A DNA stretch of 64,000 nucleotides from SIG307 sp045596385 (GTDB taxonomy: Bacteria; Bacillota; Clostridia; Lachnospirales; Lachnospiraceae): assembly GCA_045596385.1 (NCBI GenBank), contig JAZOCC010000021.1, positions 310,001 through 374,000 of the forward strand, in the 5' to 3' direction. The translations under genes were made by a program, and so were the position numbers. The notes beneath the pieces were generated by a model, which saw only the letters and a list, made by a program, of their open reading frames with translations, searched no databases and was not told the origin of the DNA. Numbering within the stretch: the first letter of the stretch is position 1; each line of letters opens with the position of its first letter. This document shows, piece by piece, positions 15,987-23,766 of the stretch.

Positions 15987-15992
15987 CATCGA

Positions 15993-16063
15993 TTGTGAGA
16001 CAAGATGTTCCGCTGTACCGCATCCGGTAGTATGAATGTCCATATTTTTAAGGAGGTCGCAAC
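15993..16063 (+). promoter_or_regulatory. rplS 5' leader, candidate L19 autoregulatory leader
   Basis: About 70 bases between the predicted start and the rplS ATG. A hairpin TACCG-CATC-CGGTA (16016-16029) is enclosed by GACA/TGTC (15999-16002 / 16037-16040). An L19 leader RNA family upstream of rplS is known in Firmicutes. The position and shape fit, but I could not compare it with the family model. Confidence 0.45.
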
Positions 16064-16411
16064 ATGAACGACATTATTAAGAACATTGAAGCAGCTCAGT
16101 TAAAGGCAGAGGTTACCGAGTTTAACGTAGGTGATACCGTACGTGTACACGCAAAGGTAAAGGAAGGTAACCGTGAGCGTATCCAGATTTTCGAGGGAAC
16201 CGTTTTAAAGAGACAGAACGGTGGCGCAAGAGAGACCTTTACGGTAAGAAAGACATCCAACGGTGTTGGTGTTGAAAAGACTTGGCCGGTACATTCTCCG
16301 ATCGTTGAGAAGATCGAAGTAATCCGTCGCGGTAAGGTTCGTAGAGCAAAGCTCAACTACTTACGTGACAGAGTTGGTAAGAAGGCAAAGGTTAAGGAAC
16401 TTGTAAAATAA
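16064..16411 (+). CDS. rplS: 50S ribosomal protein L19
   Basis: 115 residues with the L19 core 'VRVHAKVKEGNRERIQIFEG', 'RQNGGARETFTVRKTSNGVG', 'VEKTWPVHSPIVEKIEV' and 'RRGKVRRAKLNYLRDRVGK'. L19 lies at the 30S-50S interface. The Shine-Dalgarno AAGGAGG lies 8 bases before the ATG. It has its own promoter and terminator, so it is uncoupled from trmD in this genome. Confidence 0.98.
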   Translation: MNDIIKNIEAAQLKAEVTEFNVGDTVRVHAKVKEGNRERIQIFEGTVLKRQNGGARETFTVRKTSNGVGVEKTWPVHSPIVEKIEVIRRGKVRRAKLNYLRDRVGKKAKVKELVK

Positions 16412-16418
16412 GTTGACG

Positions 16419-16453
16419 AAAGGGACAATGTAAATTGTCCCTTTGTCTTTATT
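16419..16453 (+). terminator. rho-independent terminator after rplS
   Basis: Perfect 11-bp stem AAAGGGACAAT (16419-16429) / ATTGTCCCTTT (16434-16444), then GTCTTTATT. Confidence 0.85.
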
Positions 16454-16470
16454 CGGGTAGGCAAAGTGAG

Positions 16471-16521
16471 CATGCGAGCAAACTGCGGAAATTTGTTTCC
16501 ATGCAGTTGCGCAGTCATGCG
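16471..16521. repeat. long imperfect palindrome upstream of lepB
   Basis: CATG (16471) and GCAAACTGC (16478-16486) pair with GCAGTTGC (16503-16510) and CATG (16516-16519), with one bulged A. The inner GGAAA/TTTCC closes a TTTG loop. There is no U-tract. It may be an mRNA leader structure or a dispersed palindromic unit. Confidence 0.4.
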
Positions 16522-16559
16522 AACGCGCCCACACGCATCAATATAGGAGGGGTGAGCTA

Positions 16560-17159
16560 ATGGCAGGCTATGATTTTGATTTAAGCGATAATCGAAGTAA
16601 AAGAAAAAGAAAAAAGAAGCTACGTGGATTGTTGTTTTTATTTCTGGAAACCGTGGCTGTTATTGTGCTTGCTTTTTTTCTGGTTCAGGTGACGATTGAA
16701 CGTACGGTGGTTCCGGGGACTTCCATGGAGCCGACGCTTGTCGAGGGGACATCAATTATAGTAAATAAACTTTCTTATCTTAGAAAAGGTCCGGAACGGT
16801 TTGACGTCATTGTATTTGAACAAGTGGGCGAGGAACATAGTTATTATCATGTAAAACGTGTCATCGGACTTCCCGGAGAGACGGTGCAGATAGTCAACGG
16901 CAGTGTGTATATCAACGGAACGATATTAAAGGAAGCCGTGAAAGATATGCCGTTAATTCATTTGTCGGGGCTTGCGGCGGAGGAGTTTACGTTAGACGAG
17001 GATGAGTACTTTGTGCTGGGGGACAACCGGAATAAGAGTGAAGATAGTCGGTTTTCTAATATCGGAAATGTGACAAAGGAACAGATTGTGGGCAAGGCAT
17101 GGTTGGCGTTAGACCCGTTTAATATTATATCCCAGATGAATCTGGAGAAGAATCAATAG
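16560..17159 (+). CDS. lepB: type I signal peptidase
   Basis: 199 residues. A basic N terminus 'KRKRKKKLRG' precedes a single membrane segment (about 24-44) that anchors the enzyme with its active site outside. The catalytic Ser is in 'VPGTSMEPTL' (Ser55) and the general-base Lys in 'YYHVKRVIGLPGE' (Lys99). Box E is 'VLGDNRNKSEDSR'. It removes signal peptides from secreted proteins such as the NlpC/P60 protein in this window. The start has AGGAGGGG 8 bases upstream. The rplS-lepB-rbgA-rnhB order is conserved in Firmicutes. Confidence 0.96.
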   Translation: MAGYDFDLSDNRSKRKRKKKLRGLLFLFLETVAVIVLAFFLVQVTIERTVVPGTSMEPTLVEGTSIIVNKLSYLRKGPERFDVIVFEQVGEEHSYYHVKRVIGLPGETVQIVNGSVYINGTILKEAVKDMPLIHLSGLAAEEFTLDEDEYFVLGDNRNKSEDSRFSNIGNVTKEQIVGKAWLALDPFNIISQMNLEKNQ

Positions 17160-17204
17160 TTGTAGACAGTAGTTTTGGAGGCAGAGGCCCCACGGAGGTG
17201 TAAG

Positions 17205-18086
17205 ATGCAGTATCAGTGGTATCCGGGACATATGAGTAAGGCAAAGCGCCAGATTCAGGACGAGCTGAAGCTGGTAGATGTAATTATTGAGTTAGTCGAT
17301 GCCCGTATTCCTTACAGTTCGAAGAATCCGGACATTGAGAAGTTTGCGGGGAACAAGCCGCGGGTACTTTTGTTAAATAAGGCGGATTTGGCGGACGAGG
17401 TCCGTACAAAAGAATATAAGGCTTATTATGAGAAGAAGGGCTATTTCGTGCTGACGGTGAATTCCAAGGCGGGAGCCGGCGTAAAGAATGTATTGAATGT
17501 GGTAAAGGAAGCCTGTAAGGAGAAGCGGGAGCGCGATTTAAAACGAGGCATTATCGGCAGACCGCTCCGTGCCATGATTGTGGGTATTCCGAACGTAGGT
17601 AAGTCTACCTTTATCAATTCCTTTGCGGGAAAGAGCGTGACTCTGGTCGGGAATAAGCCGGGTGTGACAAAGGGTAAGCAGTGGATTCGCTTGAATAAGG
17701 AGCTGGAGCTTCTTGACACTCCGGGTATCTTATGGCCGAAGTTTGAGGACCAGCAGGTAGGTCTTCGTATTGCATGGATCGGGTCCATCAATGAGGATAT
17801 TCTGGATGTGAGAGAACTGGCCATGACCTTACTTTCTTATTTATATGAGGAATATCCGGGAGTGGTAAACGCAAAGTATGGCATTGAGGAATGCGCCGAC
17901 GGTTTTGAGGCGCTGGAGCGTGTGGCAAGAAAGCGCGGTTGTCTGAAAAAAGGCGGCGAAGCGGATATCGAGCGTGCGTCGGGTATTATTATGGATGATT
18001 ACCGTGCCGGAAAGATTGGACGGATTACGCTGGAACGTGTAGAGAAAGAGCCGAAAACAGAGGATACGACTATTGTAGAAGAATAA
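17205..18086 (+). CDS. rbgA: ribosome biogenesis GTPase RbgA (YlqF)
   Basis: 293 residues from the ATG at 17205, with GGAGG 6 bases upstream. A longer reading from 17175 lacks such a site. The G motifs are circularly permuted: G4 'LLNKADLAD' comes first (about residue 60), then G1 'GIPNVGKSTFIN' (about 127-138) and G3 'LLDTPGILWPKFE' (about 170-182). The N terminus 'MQYQWYPGHMSKAKRQI' is characteristic of RbgA. It helps late 50S assembly, incorporating L16 in B. subtilis. Confidence 0.96.
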   Translation: MQYQWYPGHMSKAKRQIQDELKLVDVIIELVDARIPYSSKNPDIEKFAGNKPRVLLLNKADLADEVRTKEYKAYYEKKGYFVLTVNSKAGAGVKNVLNVVKEACKEKRERDLKRGIIGRPLRAMIVGIPNVGKSTFINSFAGKSVTLVGNKPGVTKGKQWIRLNKELELLDTPGILWPKFEDQQVGLRIAWIGSINEDILDVRELAMTLLSYLYEEYPGVVNAKYGIEECADGFEALERVARKRGCLKKGGEADIERASGIIMDDYRAGKIGRITLERVEKEPKTEDTTIVEE

Positions 18087-18094
18087 GGTGCCTT

Positions 18095-18928
18095 TTGAAA
18101 ACCGGGTTTACGAAAGATGGGGAATGTGTTATGGCAGAAAAGATGGATGTAATAAAAGAAGCCTTGGCAAGTGCTTCACCGGAAGAACTGGAAGCGGTCA
18201 TTGCGCTATATGCCGATGATACCAGAAGCGGCGTAGTGAAGCTCATCGAGCAGGCGAGAAAGCGGAAAGAAAAGTTTCTGGCGGAGTGTGCCAGAGTGGA
18301 CGGCATGCTTGCTTTTGAGCGGGAATACGGGGATTACAATGTGGTTTGCGGTATCGACGAGGTAGGTAGGGGCCCGCTTGCGGGCCCTGTGGTAGCAGCC
18401 TGTGTGGTACTGCCGAAGGATTGCCGCATTCTGTATTTGAACGATTCCAAGCAGTTGTCCGAGAAAAAGAGAGAAGAACTGTTTCCGGAGATTCTTGAGA
18501 AGGCAGTAGCCTACGGTATCGGCTGTGTATCCCATACGGTCATTGACGAGATTAACATCCTGCAGGCGACGTATCGTGCCATGCGGGAGGCAATGAAAAA
18601 AATGGCGGAGACCTGCGGCGCACCGGATGTGCTTCTTAATGATGCGGTAACCATTCCGGAGGTGAACGAGCTTTTTGGCGGAAAACAGGTGAAACAGGTG
18701 CCGATTATCAAGGGAGATGCCAAAAGCCTGTCCATTGCGGCAGCCAGCGTCATTGCTAAGGTCACCAGAGACCGGATGATGGTGGAGTTTGATAAGGTAT
18801 ATCCGGGCTACGGTTTTGCCGGAAATAAGGGCTACGGTTCTGCGGAGCATATGGAAAAGCTTCGCACGGACGGACCGTGTCCGATACATAGACGGAGTTT
18901 TATTAAAGGTATTATATGCGGGGAGTAA
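18095..18928 (+). CDS. rnhB: ribonuclease HII
   Basis: Removes RNA from RNA-DNA hybrids, including single ribonucleotides. The catalytic motif 'CGIDEVGRGPLAGPVVAACV' carries Asp-Glu, with further acidic residues in 'LNDSKQLSEKKREEL' and 'LNDAVTIPEV'. 'SIAAASVIAKVTRDRMM' and 'GNKGYGSAEHME' complete the family. An N-terminal helical extension of about 70 residues precedes the catalytic domain, as in other Firmicutes. The start is ambiguous: a TTG at 18095 with AAGGTG upstream, or an ATG at 18131 with a weak site. I list the longer form. Confidence 0.95.
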   Translation: MKTGFTKDGECVMAEKMDVIKEALASASPEELEAVIALYADDTRSGVVKLIEQARKRKEKFLAECARVDGMLAFEREYGDYNVVCGIDEVGRGPLAGPVVAACVVLPKDCRILYLNDSKQLSEKKREELFPEILEKAVAYGIGCVSHTVIDEINILQATYRAMREAMKKMAETCGAPDVLLNDAVTIPEVNELFGGKQVKQVPIIKGDAKSLSIAAASVIAKVTRDRMMVEFDKVYPGYGFAGNKGYGSAEHMEKLRTDGPCPIHRRSFIKGIICGE

Positions 18929-18967
18929 CCTACAATGGATGAAAAATAAGAAGTATAAGGGGAAGTT

Positions 18968-19396
18968 ATGGATACGAAAAAGAAAATAGCCAGCATTGCA
19001 TTAATCGTGATTGGAGGAGCGGTTTGTCTCTTTCATTTGGGAGTTAAAGTGAAGGACTTGATTTTTATTGCAGGTGCAAAGAAAACCGTCGGTTTGGTAA
19101 AGAATGTGGAAAGCTGGACAAGGCATGGAGGGTCGGGAAGAAACCGAACGGTCACCACAAACCACGTAATGACGGTAGAATACACGGTAAGCGATGTGGT
19201 GTACACCTCAACGTTTAACTCCGGCGAAGAGGTGGTCAGCGAAGGACGACCGGTTACGGTCTATTATAAAGAAAAGAATCCGGAGAAGGCCGTTACAAAT
19301 GTAGAGATGAAGAAAGGAATTCATTATATGTTTCCGTTGATGCTGGGACTGGGAATCTTTTTTTTGATTGCGGATTGGATAAATAGAAAAGGCTAA
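18968..19396 (+). CDS. DUF3592-like membrane protein
   Basis: 142 residues: a membrane segment at about 6-28, an extracytoplasmic or cytoplasmic beta-rich domain (about 35-115), and a second membrane segment at about 118-136. The segment 'VEYTVSDVVYTSTFNSG' followed by 'GRPVTVYYKEKNPEKAV' is the typical DUF3592 pattern (vYYnPxnPxxa). Function is unknown. AAGGGGAAG lies upstream of the ATG. A palindrome/promoter element follows 19 bases after the stop. Confidence 0.7.
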   Translation: MDTKKKIASIALIVIGGAVCLFHLGVKVKDLIFIAGAKKTVGLVKNVESWTRHGGSGRNRTVTTNHVMTVEYTVSDVVYTSTFNSGEEVVSEGRPVTVYYKEKNPEKAVTNVEMKKGIHYMFPLMLGLGIFFLIADWINRKG

Positions 19397-19414
19397 ACAA
19401 TGAGAAAACGATAT

Positions 19415-19465
19415 ATGCTATGTCACTACAAATGTTTTGACATAGCATTATTTATTTGTTATGCT
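19415..19465 (+). promoter_or_regulatory. palindrome overlapping the promoter of the FlhB-like gene (copy 1)
   Basis: Perfect 11-bp inverted repeat ATGCTATGTCA (19415-19425) / TGACATAGCAT (19438-19448). TTGACA at 19437-19442 lies in the right arm, with TATGCT 17 bases downstream (19460-19465). It is nearly identical over about 57 bases to the element at 19785. It could be an operator, a terminator for the upstream gene, or both. Confidence 0.65.
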
Positions 19466-19491
19466 TATAGTAGCGAAAGGAGGTGCCCCGA

Positions 19492-19776
19492 ATGGAGGAA
19501 CAAAAGAGCAAAATAGCGGTTGCGCTGGAATATGAGCCTTCCGAGGAGGCACCGAAGATTGTGGCCTCCGGTCGAGGATATGTGGCGGAGAAGATTATCG
19601 AGCGTGCGGTGGAGGAAAATGTGCCGCTTCACAAGGATGATAAATTGGCAGGGACGCTATCGAAGCTTGAAATCGGCGATGCCATACCGCCGGAGCTTTA
19701 TGAGGTGGTGGCAGAGGTGCTGCTGTTTGTCGATAAAGTGGATAAGATTAAAGGGAAAGTAAAGAAGTCGTTGTAA
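19492..19776 (+). CDS. FlhB C-terminal-like protein (YlqH/FlhB2, EscU/YscU/HrcU family)
   Basis: 94 residues from the ATG at 19492 (AAAGGAGG lies 8 bases upstream; a GTG at 19483 overlaps it). The segment 'KIAVALEYEPSEEAPKIVAS' followed by 'GYVAEKIIERAVEENVPLH' matches the cytoplasmic domain of flagellar/type III export proteins FlhB/EscU. The membrane part and the NPTH autocleavage motif are absent. Stand-alone copies (YlqH) are common next to rnhB in Firmicutes, and their role is not established. Its promoter is duplicated in front of the following toxin-antitoxin pair. Confidence 0.85.
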   Translation: MEEQKSKIAVALEYEPSEEAPKIVASGRGYVAEKIIERAVEENVPLHKDDKLAGTLSKLEIGDAIPPELYEVVAEVLLFVDKVDKIKGKVKKSL

Positions 19777-19784
19777 AATGATGT

Positions 19785-19837
19785 CACTGCTATGTCATTG
19801 CAAATGTATTGACATAGCAGTGTTTGTTTGTTATTCT
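19785..19837 (+). promoter_or_regulatory. palindrome overlapping the toxin-antitoxin promoter (copy 2)
   Basis: Perfect 13-bp inverted repeat CACTGCTATGTCA (19785-19797) / TGACATAGCAGTG (19810-19822). TTGACA (19809-19814) lies in the right arm and TATTCT (19832-19837) 17 bases downstream. The flanking pair next to the shared core changes from A-T in copy 1 to C-G here, so symmetry is kept. Confidence 0.7.
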
Positions 19838-19867
19838 TATAGTAGAAGAGTTTAGGAGGTGGCTGGA

Positions 19868-20161
19868 ATGGCAAGTACAATTCAGGTAAGAGTTGATGAT
19901 GATTTGAAGGTAAAGTCGGATGAACTTTTTCGAGAGTTAGGAACAGATACAACGACTGCAATTCGAATGTTTTTGACACAAGCTTTGGCTGTAAATGGAT
20001 TTCCGTTTGAAATTAAGAGGGTAAATGTGAATCCATATGAAGCATTGACAGAACAGGAGTTGTTAGAAAAATTAGAAAGGGCTCGTGAACAGGCGAAACA
20101 AGGAGTGGTTAGGGAGGCAAAGGAAGTTTCAAGTAATATGAGGGCAAAATATGGATTATAA
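19868..20161 (+). CDS. RelB/DinJ-type antitoxin
   Basis: 97 residues from the ATG at 19868 (AGGAGG lies 9 bases upstream; the in-frame GTG at 19859 is too close). The N terminus 'STIQVRVDDDLKVKSDELF', then 'LGTDTTTAIRMFLTQAL', is the ribbon-helix-helix of RelB/DinJ antitoxins. The C-terminal half is charged and probably wraps the toxin. It overlaps the toxin gene by 11 bases. Antitoxins of this type bind palindromes overlapping their own promoter, and such a palindrome lies just upstream. The base composition is lower in GC than the neighbours, consistent with acquisition. Confidence 0.9.
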   Translation: MASTIQVRVDDDLKVKSDELFRELGTDTTTAIRMFLTQALAVNGFPFEIKRVNVNPYEALTEQELLEKLERAREQAKQGVVREAKEVSSNMRAKYGL

Positions 20162-20465
20162 GGTATTTGTTACAAAAGATGCGGAAGAGGCCTTTGAACG
20201 ATGCATTCAGTATCTTCTGTTTGAAAAAAAGAGTATACAAGCAGCACAAAATGTTTTAGATGATTATGATGCAACAATAGAAAGTCTAAAACATGTAGCG
20301 GGAAGTTTGAAGCTATGTGATAATCCTAAACTACGTGAATTGGAGTATCATAGAATTAATTTTCTTAATCACAGATATTTTATGTTGTATCGAATTGTAG
20401 ATGATTTGGTGATTGTAGATATGATTTTTCATGAACTTCAGGATTATGAGAATAAGATGTATTAA
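20151..20465 (+). CDS. RelE/ParE superfamily toxin
   Basis: 104 residues, 'MDYKVFVTKDAEEAFERCIQ' at the N terminus and 'HRINFLNHRYFMLYRIVDD' towards the end, the RelE/ParE fold signature (strand ..rYrvlYri.dd..i.i). RelE types cleave mRNA on the ribosome and ParE types inhibit gyrase. The sequence alone does not decide which. The start overlaps the antitoxin end, the usual antitoxin-first order. It is lower in GC than the flanking housekeeping genes. Confidence 0.88.
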   Translation: MDYKVFVTKDAEEAFERCIQYLLFEKKSIQAAQNVLDDYDATIESLKHVAGSLKLCDNPKLRELEYHRINFLNHRYFMLYRIVDDLVIVDMIFHELQDYENKMY

Positions 20466-20501
20466 AGGGGACTATATAATGGAATCAATGGGTAGAGTTG
20501 A

Positions 20502-20888
20502 ATGGGAAATAATGAGATAATAAATAATTATTCCACAGCATGGAACCGCCGGCGTGTGGGCTCCGAGCAGGAAACAAAGGTACAGGAGTATTTGCAAACA
20601 CAAGGTTATGAGATTCTTGCCCGTAACTTTTATACGAAGCATGGCGAGATTGATTTGATTGCGAAAAAGGACGGTTATCTGGTATTTGTTGAGGTGAAAT
20701 ATCGTGCCGACGGGCGCTACGGAGCGCCGGAAGAAGCAGTGGACTACCGAAAGCAGAAGAAAATCATTGCGGCGGCGCAATATTATCTATATAAGAACCG
20801 GATTCCCGTTGATACACCGTGCCGGTTTGATGTGGCAGGGGTGACGGGGGACGAGATACGAATTACGGAAAATGCGTTTTGGCTGTAA
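20502..20888 (+). CDS. yraN: YraN/UPF0102 endonuclease-fold protein
   Basis: 128 residues. The core 'KHGEIDLIAKKDGYLVFVEV' followed by KYR gives the restriction-endonuclease-like D-ExK arrangement of UPF0102. 'GSEQETKVQEYLQTQGYEIL' is the typical N-terminal helix. The family starts shortly before this, so the first ~16 residues are doubtful and no clear Shine-Dalgarno precedes 20502. YraN is usually encoded directly after rnhB in Firmicutes. Here DUF3592, the FlhB-like gene and the toxin-antitoxin genes intervene. The cellular role is not established. Confidence 0.9.
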   Translation: MGNNEIINNYSTAWNRRRVGSEQETKVQEYLQTQGYEILARNFYTKHGEIDLIAKKDGYLVFVEVKYRADGRYGAPEEAVDYRKQKKIIAAAQYYLYKNRIPVDTPCRFDVAGVTGDEIRITENAFWL

Positions 20889-20916
20889 GTATGGTTGAAC
20901 AGAAGGAGAATACAGA

Positions 20917-21444
20917 ATGAAACTGTATCTGGTGAATTATCGTCATAAAGATAGTATACCATGTAAAAGCATTACCGAGCTTCCGCTTGAGGAGGCAAAG
21001 AAATTAGCGGAAAAGTTGTATGCCGACAGCTCCTGTCGTGCACATCGTCGTTTTGGTGCGTCGTTTGAACGTTATTATGAGGATAGATGTAAGGCTGAAC
21101 AAAGGATGTATGATATGTTTTGTAAGCAAGGAGGTGTTCCGGAGAAAAAACATCCGCTTTATTTTACGGTACAGCCGTCAGAGGTACTTTCTGAAAACTA
21201 CGGAGAACATTGCGTGATACAGATTGATTTAGATGAGATTGCCGATGGTGATATCAGTTTTACTGTTGGCGATAGTATGGCTTTATATTATACAGAGAAG
21301 CTTTGTCAAGTGTATAAAAAGAATGATTTGTTAAAACAGTTGGAATTGCATGATAATGATATCAATAAGCTGTTAGAACAGGACAAAGAACAGGTTGCTT
21401 TTATTGAGGCACAACTATGGAATGATAAATATTTGAATGATTAA
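20917..21444 (+). CDS. hypothetical protein, 175 residues
   Basis: I do not recognise this protein. It is soluble, with no signal peptide or membrane segment. The first half is basic and helical with several Cys residues ('DSSCRAHRRFGASFERYYED'). The central part 'KHPLYFTVQPSEVL' is followed by 'QIDLDEIADGDISFTVGDSM', which looks like alternating strands. The C-terminal third is acidic and helical and may form a short coiled coil. AGAAGGAG lies 10-11 bases before the ATG. It sits between yraN and pgeF, where most Clostridia have nothing, and is AT-richer than both, so it is likely an insertion. Confidence 0.7.
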   Translation: MKLYLVNYRHKDSIPCKSITELPLEEAKKLAEKLYADSSCRAHRRFGASFERYYEDRCKAEQRMYDMFCKQGGVPEKKHPLYFTVQPSEVLSENYGEHCVIQIDLDEIADGDISFTVGDSMALYYTEKLCQVYKKNDLLKQLELHDNDINKLLEQDKEQVAFIEAQLWNDKYLND

Positions 21445-21474
21445 TTAACGGAATAAAATGATAGGAGCGGAAGA

Positions 21475-22320
21475 ATGAACCAAGAATTAGAAATTCTTTC
21501 CACAAAGGAAATGGCAGTATCGGGTACTTCAGTCCCGTTTTTATATTTTAAACGTTTAGCGAAGCATCAGGGGGTAAAACACGGTTGTTCTACAAGAGTA
21601 GGCGGTGTCAGTACAGGATGTTTTTCGTCCATGAATCTCGGATTCGGACGAGGAGACGCGGACGAAAATGTTCTTGAAAACTATGACAGGATATGTGATG
21701 CCATGGGCTTTACTAAGGAGCAGTTAGTGTTGTCGGCGCAGGTCCATGAGACCGTGGTACGGAGAGCGACCAAGGCAGACTGTGGAAAAGGCATAATAAA
21801 GCAGCGGGACTATACTTCGGTGGATGCTCAGATTACAAACGAGCCGGGGGTGGCTTTGACTGTATTTATGGCGGATTGTGTACCGGTATTTTTCTTTGAT
21901 CCTGTGGCAAAGGCGATAGGTACGGCTCACGCCGGCTGGCGCGGGACCATCGGACGGATTACCGAGAAGACGATACAGGCGATGGAAAAAGAATTCGGTA
22001 GTAAGCGGTCGGATATCGAAGCTTATATCGGTGTATCTATTTGCGGAGACTGCTATACCGTAGGCGGTGAGGTGGCGGAGCTTTTTATGAAAGAGTATCC
22101 GGAGGCTACCACACAGACAGAGGAACAGAAGAAGGACGGGACCTGTCAGCTGAATTTGTGGCAGGTGAACCGTATGATTTTAGAAAAAGCCGGAGTAAAG
22201 CCGGAGAATATTGTTATCGGAGGCGTTTGTACCAAATGTCATTCCGATTTGCTATACTCTCACAGAGTACAGGGAAACGACAGAGGCAGTCTGGTGGGAT
22301 TTCTTATGTTGGCAGAATGA
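21475..22320 (+). CDS. pgeF: peptidoglycan editing factor PgeF (YfiH, laccase-domain)
   Basis: 281 residues. Motifs: 'KHGCSTRVGGVSTGCFSSMN', 'LTVFMADCVPVFFFDP', 'GTAHAGWRGTIGRI' (metal-binding His), and 'GVCTKCHSDLLYSHR' near the C terminus with the second Cys and His ligands. In E. coli the protein removes wrongly incorporated residues from the UDP-MurNAc peptide, and older annotation calls it multicopper polyphenol oxidase. AGGAG lies 8-9 bases before the ATG. The next gene begins 95 bases downstream. Confidence 0.95.
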   Translation: MNQELEILSTKEMAVSGTSVPFLYFKRLAKHQGVKHGCSTRVGGVSTGCFSSMNLGFGRGDADENVLENYDRICDAMGFTKEQLVLSAQVHETVVRRATKADCGKGIIKQRDYTSVDAQITNEPGVALTVFMADCVPVFFFDPVAKAIGTAHAGWRGTIGRITEKTIQAMEKEFGSKRSDIEAYIGVSICGDCYTVGGEVAELFMKEYPEATTQTEEQKKDGTCQLNLWQVNRMILEKAGVKPENIVIGGVCTKCHSDLLYSHRVQGNDRGSLVGFLMLAE

Positions 22321-22414
22321 TAGCTGCTGAGGGGATAAAAGACAGTGTATCACAAAATATGATACAGAATGCAGAAAGAAAATTTGCAGTTTTGATAAAG
22401 AGAAAGAGGAAGTT

Positions 22415-23731
22415 ATGGCTAAAAAACTACAAGAACATACCGTAAAAGAAGTGCTCCCGGGCAGTATTGCCGAGGAACTGGAAATCGAAGCAGGGGATGT
22501 GCTGGTGTCCATTAACGAGCAGCCGATTAAGGATGTGTTTGACTACCGGTATTTGTCCGAGGACGAGGAGATTGTCCTTTTGATTCGTAAGGCTGACGGC
22601 GAAGAATGGGAGCTTGAAATCGAAAAGGACGCTTATGAGGACTTGGGCCTGGTGTTTGAGGACGGGCTTATGGATGAGTATCGTTCCTGTCGGAATAAGT
22701 GCATCTTTTGCTTTATCGATCAGATGCCAACCGGAATGCGGGATACGCTGTATTTTAAGGATGACGATGCAAGATTATCCTTTTTACAGGGAAATTATAT
22801 TACGCTGACCAATTTATCTGAAGAGGATATGGAGCGGATTTTGTTTTATAAGCTGTCTCCGATTAATATTTCCGTGCATACGACGAATCCTGAGTTACGC
22901 TGCAAGATGCTTAACAACCGCTTTGCAGGGAATGCGTTGGATAAAATCAAGCGTTTTTATGATGCGGGCCTTGAGATGAACGGCCAGATTGTGCTTTGTA
23001 AGGGATATAATGACGGCGAGGAACTGGAGCGGACCATTCACGATTTGACGGCGTATTTACCGCTGATGCAGAGTGTTTCCGTGGTTCCTATGGGCATGAC
23101 AAAGTTCCGTGAGAACCTGACACAGGTGGAGCCGTTTACCAAAGAAGATGCGATGGAAGTCATCGGTATCATAAGGAAATGGCAGGAAATCATTCAAAAG
23201 CATTACGGCACTCGTATGATTCATGCCAGTGACGAATGGTATTTGCTGGCGGGATTGCCGTTGCCTGCAGAGGAGGACTATGAGGGCTATCCGCAGTTGG
23301 AAAACGGCGTAGGCATGATTCGTTTGTTAAATGTAGAGGTGGACGAGTATCTGGCGGAGTGTAAGGGGGATGACCGGGTGCGAAAACTTACCTTGGTTAC
23401 CGGTGAACTGGCGGAATCCACCATCAAAGAGCAGATGGAGAAAATTCAAAAGAAATATCCGAACATCGACGCACAGGTAGTTGCCGTTCGGAATGATTTC
23501 TTCGGAGAAAGTATTACCGTTGCAGGTCTGGTGACGGCACAGGACATCATTGCTCAGTTAAAAGACCGGGAATTAGGCAATGTTTTACTTGTTCCGGAGG
23601 TGATGCTCCGAAGCGGTGAGGATGTCTTTTTGGACGATTTCACGATTTCTGATGTGGAAAAGGCTTTACAAACCCGCCTGGGTATTGTAAAATCAGAAGG
23701 AGAGGCTTTGGTACGAGCCGTAATTGAGTAG
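22415..23731 (+). CDS. DUF512 protein with PDZ and radical-SAM-like CxxxCxxC region
   Basis: 438 residues. A PDZ-like domain (about 8-70, 'EVLPGSIAEELEIEAGDVLV') precedes a cysteine motif 'YRSCRNKCIFCFIDQMP' (CxxxCxxC, radical-SAM-type Fe-S binding) at about residues 88-104. 'LQGNYITLTNL' and 'PINISVHTTNPELR' follow, then the C-terminal DUF512 domain. The order DUF512-der-plsY-gpsA is highly conserved in Clostridia. Its biochemical function is not established as far as I know. GAGGAAG lies upstream of the ATG. Confidence 0.92.
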   Translation: MAKKLQEHTVKEVLPGSIAEELEIEAGDVLVSINEQPIKDVFDYRYLSEDEEIVLLIRKADGEEWELEIEKDAYEDLGLVFEDGLMDEYRSCRNKCIFCFIDQMPTGMRDTLYFKDDDARLSFLQGNYITLTNLSEEDMERILFYKLSPINISVHTTNPELRCKMLNNRFAGNALDKIKRFYDAGLEMNGQIVLCKGYNDGEELERTIHDLTAYLPLMQSVSVVPMGMTKFRENLTQVEPFTKEDAMEVIGIIRKWQEIIQKHYGTRMIHASDEWYLLAGLPLPAEEDYEGYPQLENGVGMIRLLNVEVDEYLAECKGDDRVRKLTLVTGELAESTIKEQMEKIQKKYPNIDAQVVAVRNDFFGESITVAGLVTAQDIIAQLKDRELGNVLLVPEVMLRSGEDVFLDDFTISDVEKALQTRLGIVKSEGEALVRAVIE

Positions 23732-23766
23732 TAGTTGATTTTTGAAAGTGAGGATAATTTCCTGAA

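Noticed and set aside
18206..18889. 227-codon - strand frame opposite rnhB
   Set aside because: It covers the catalytic domain of RNase HII antisense; no ribosome-binding site, and the whole region is transcribed on the + strand.
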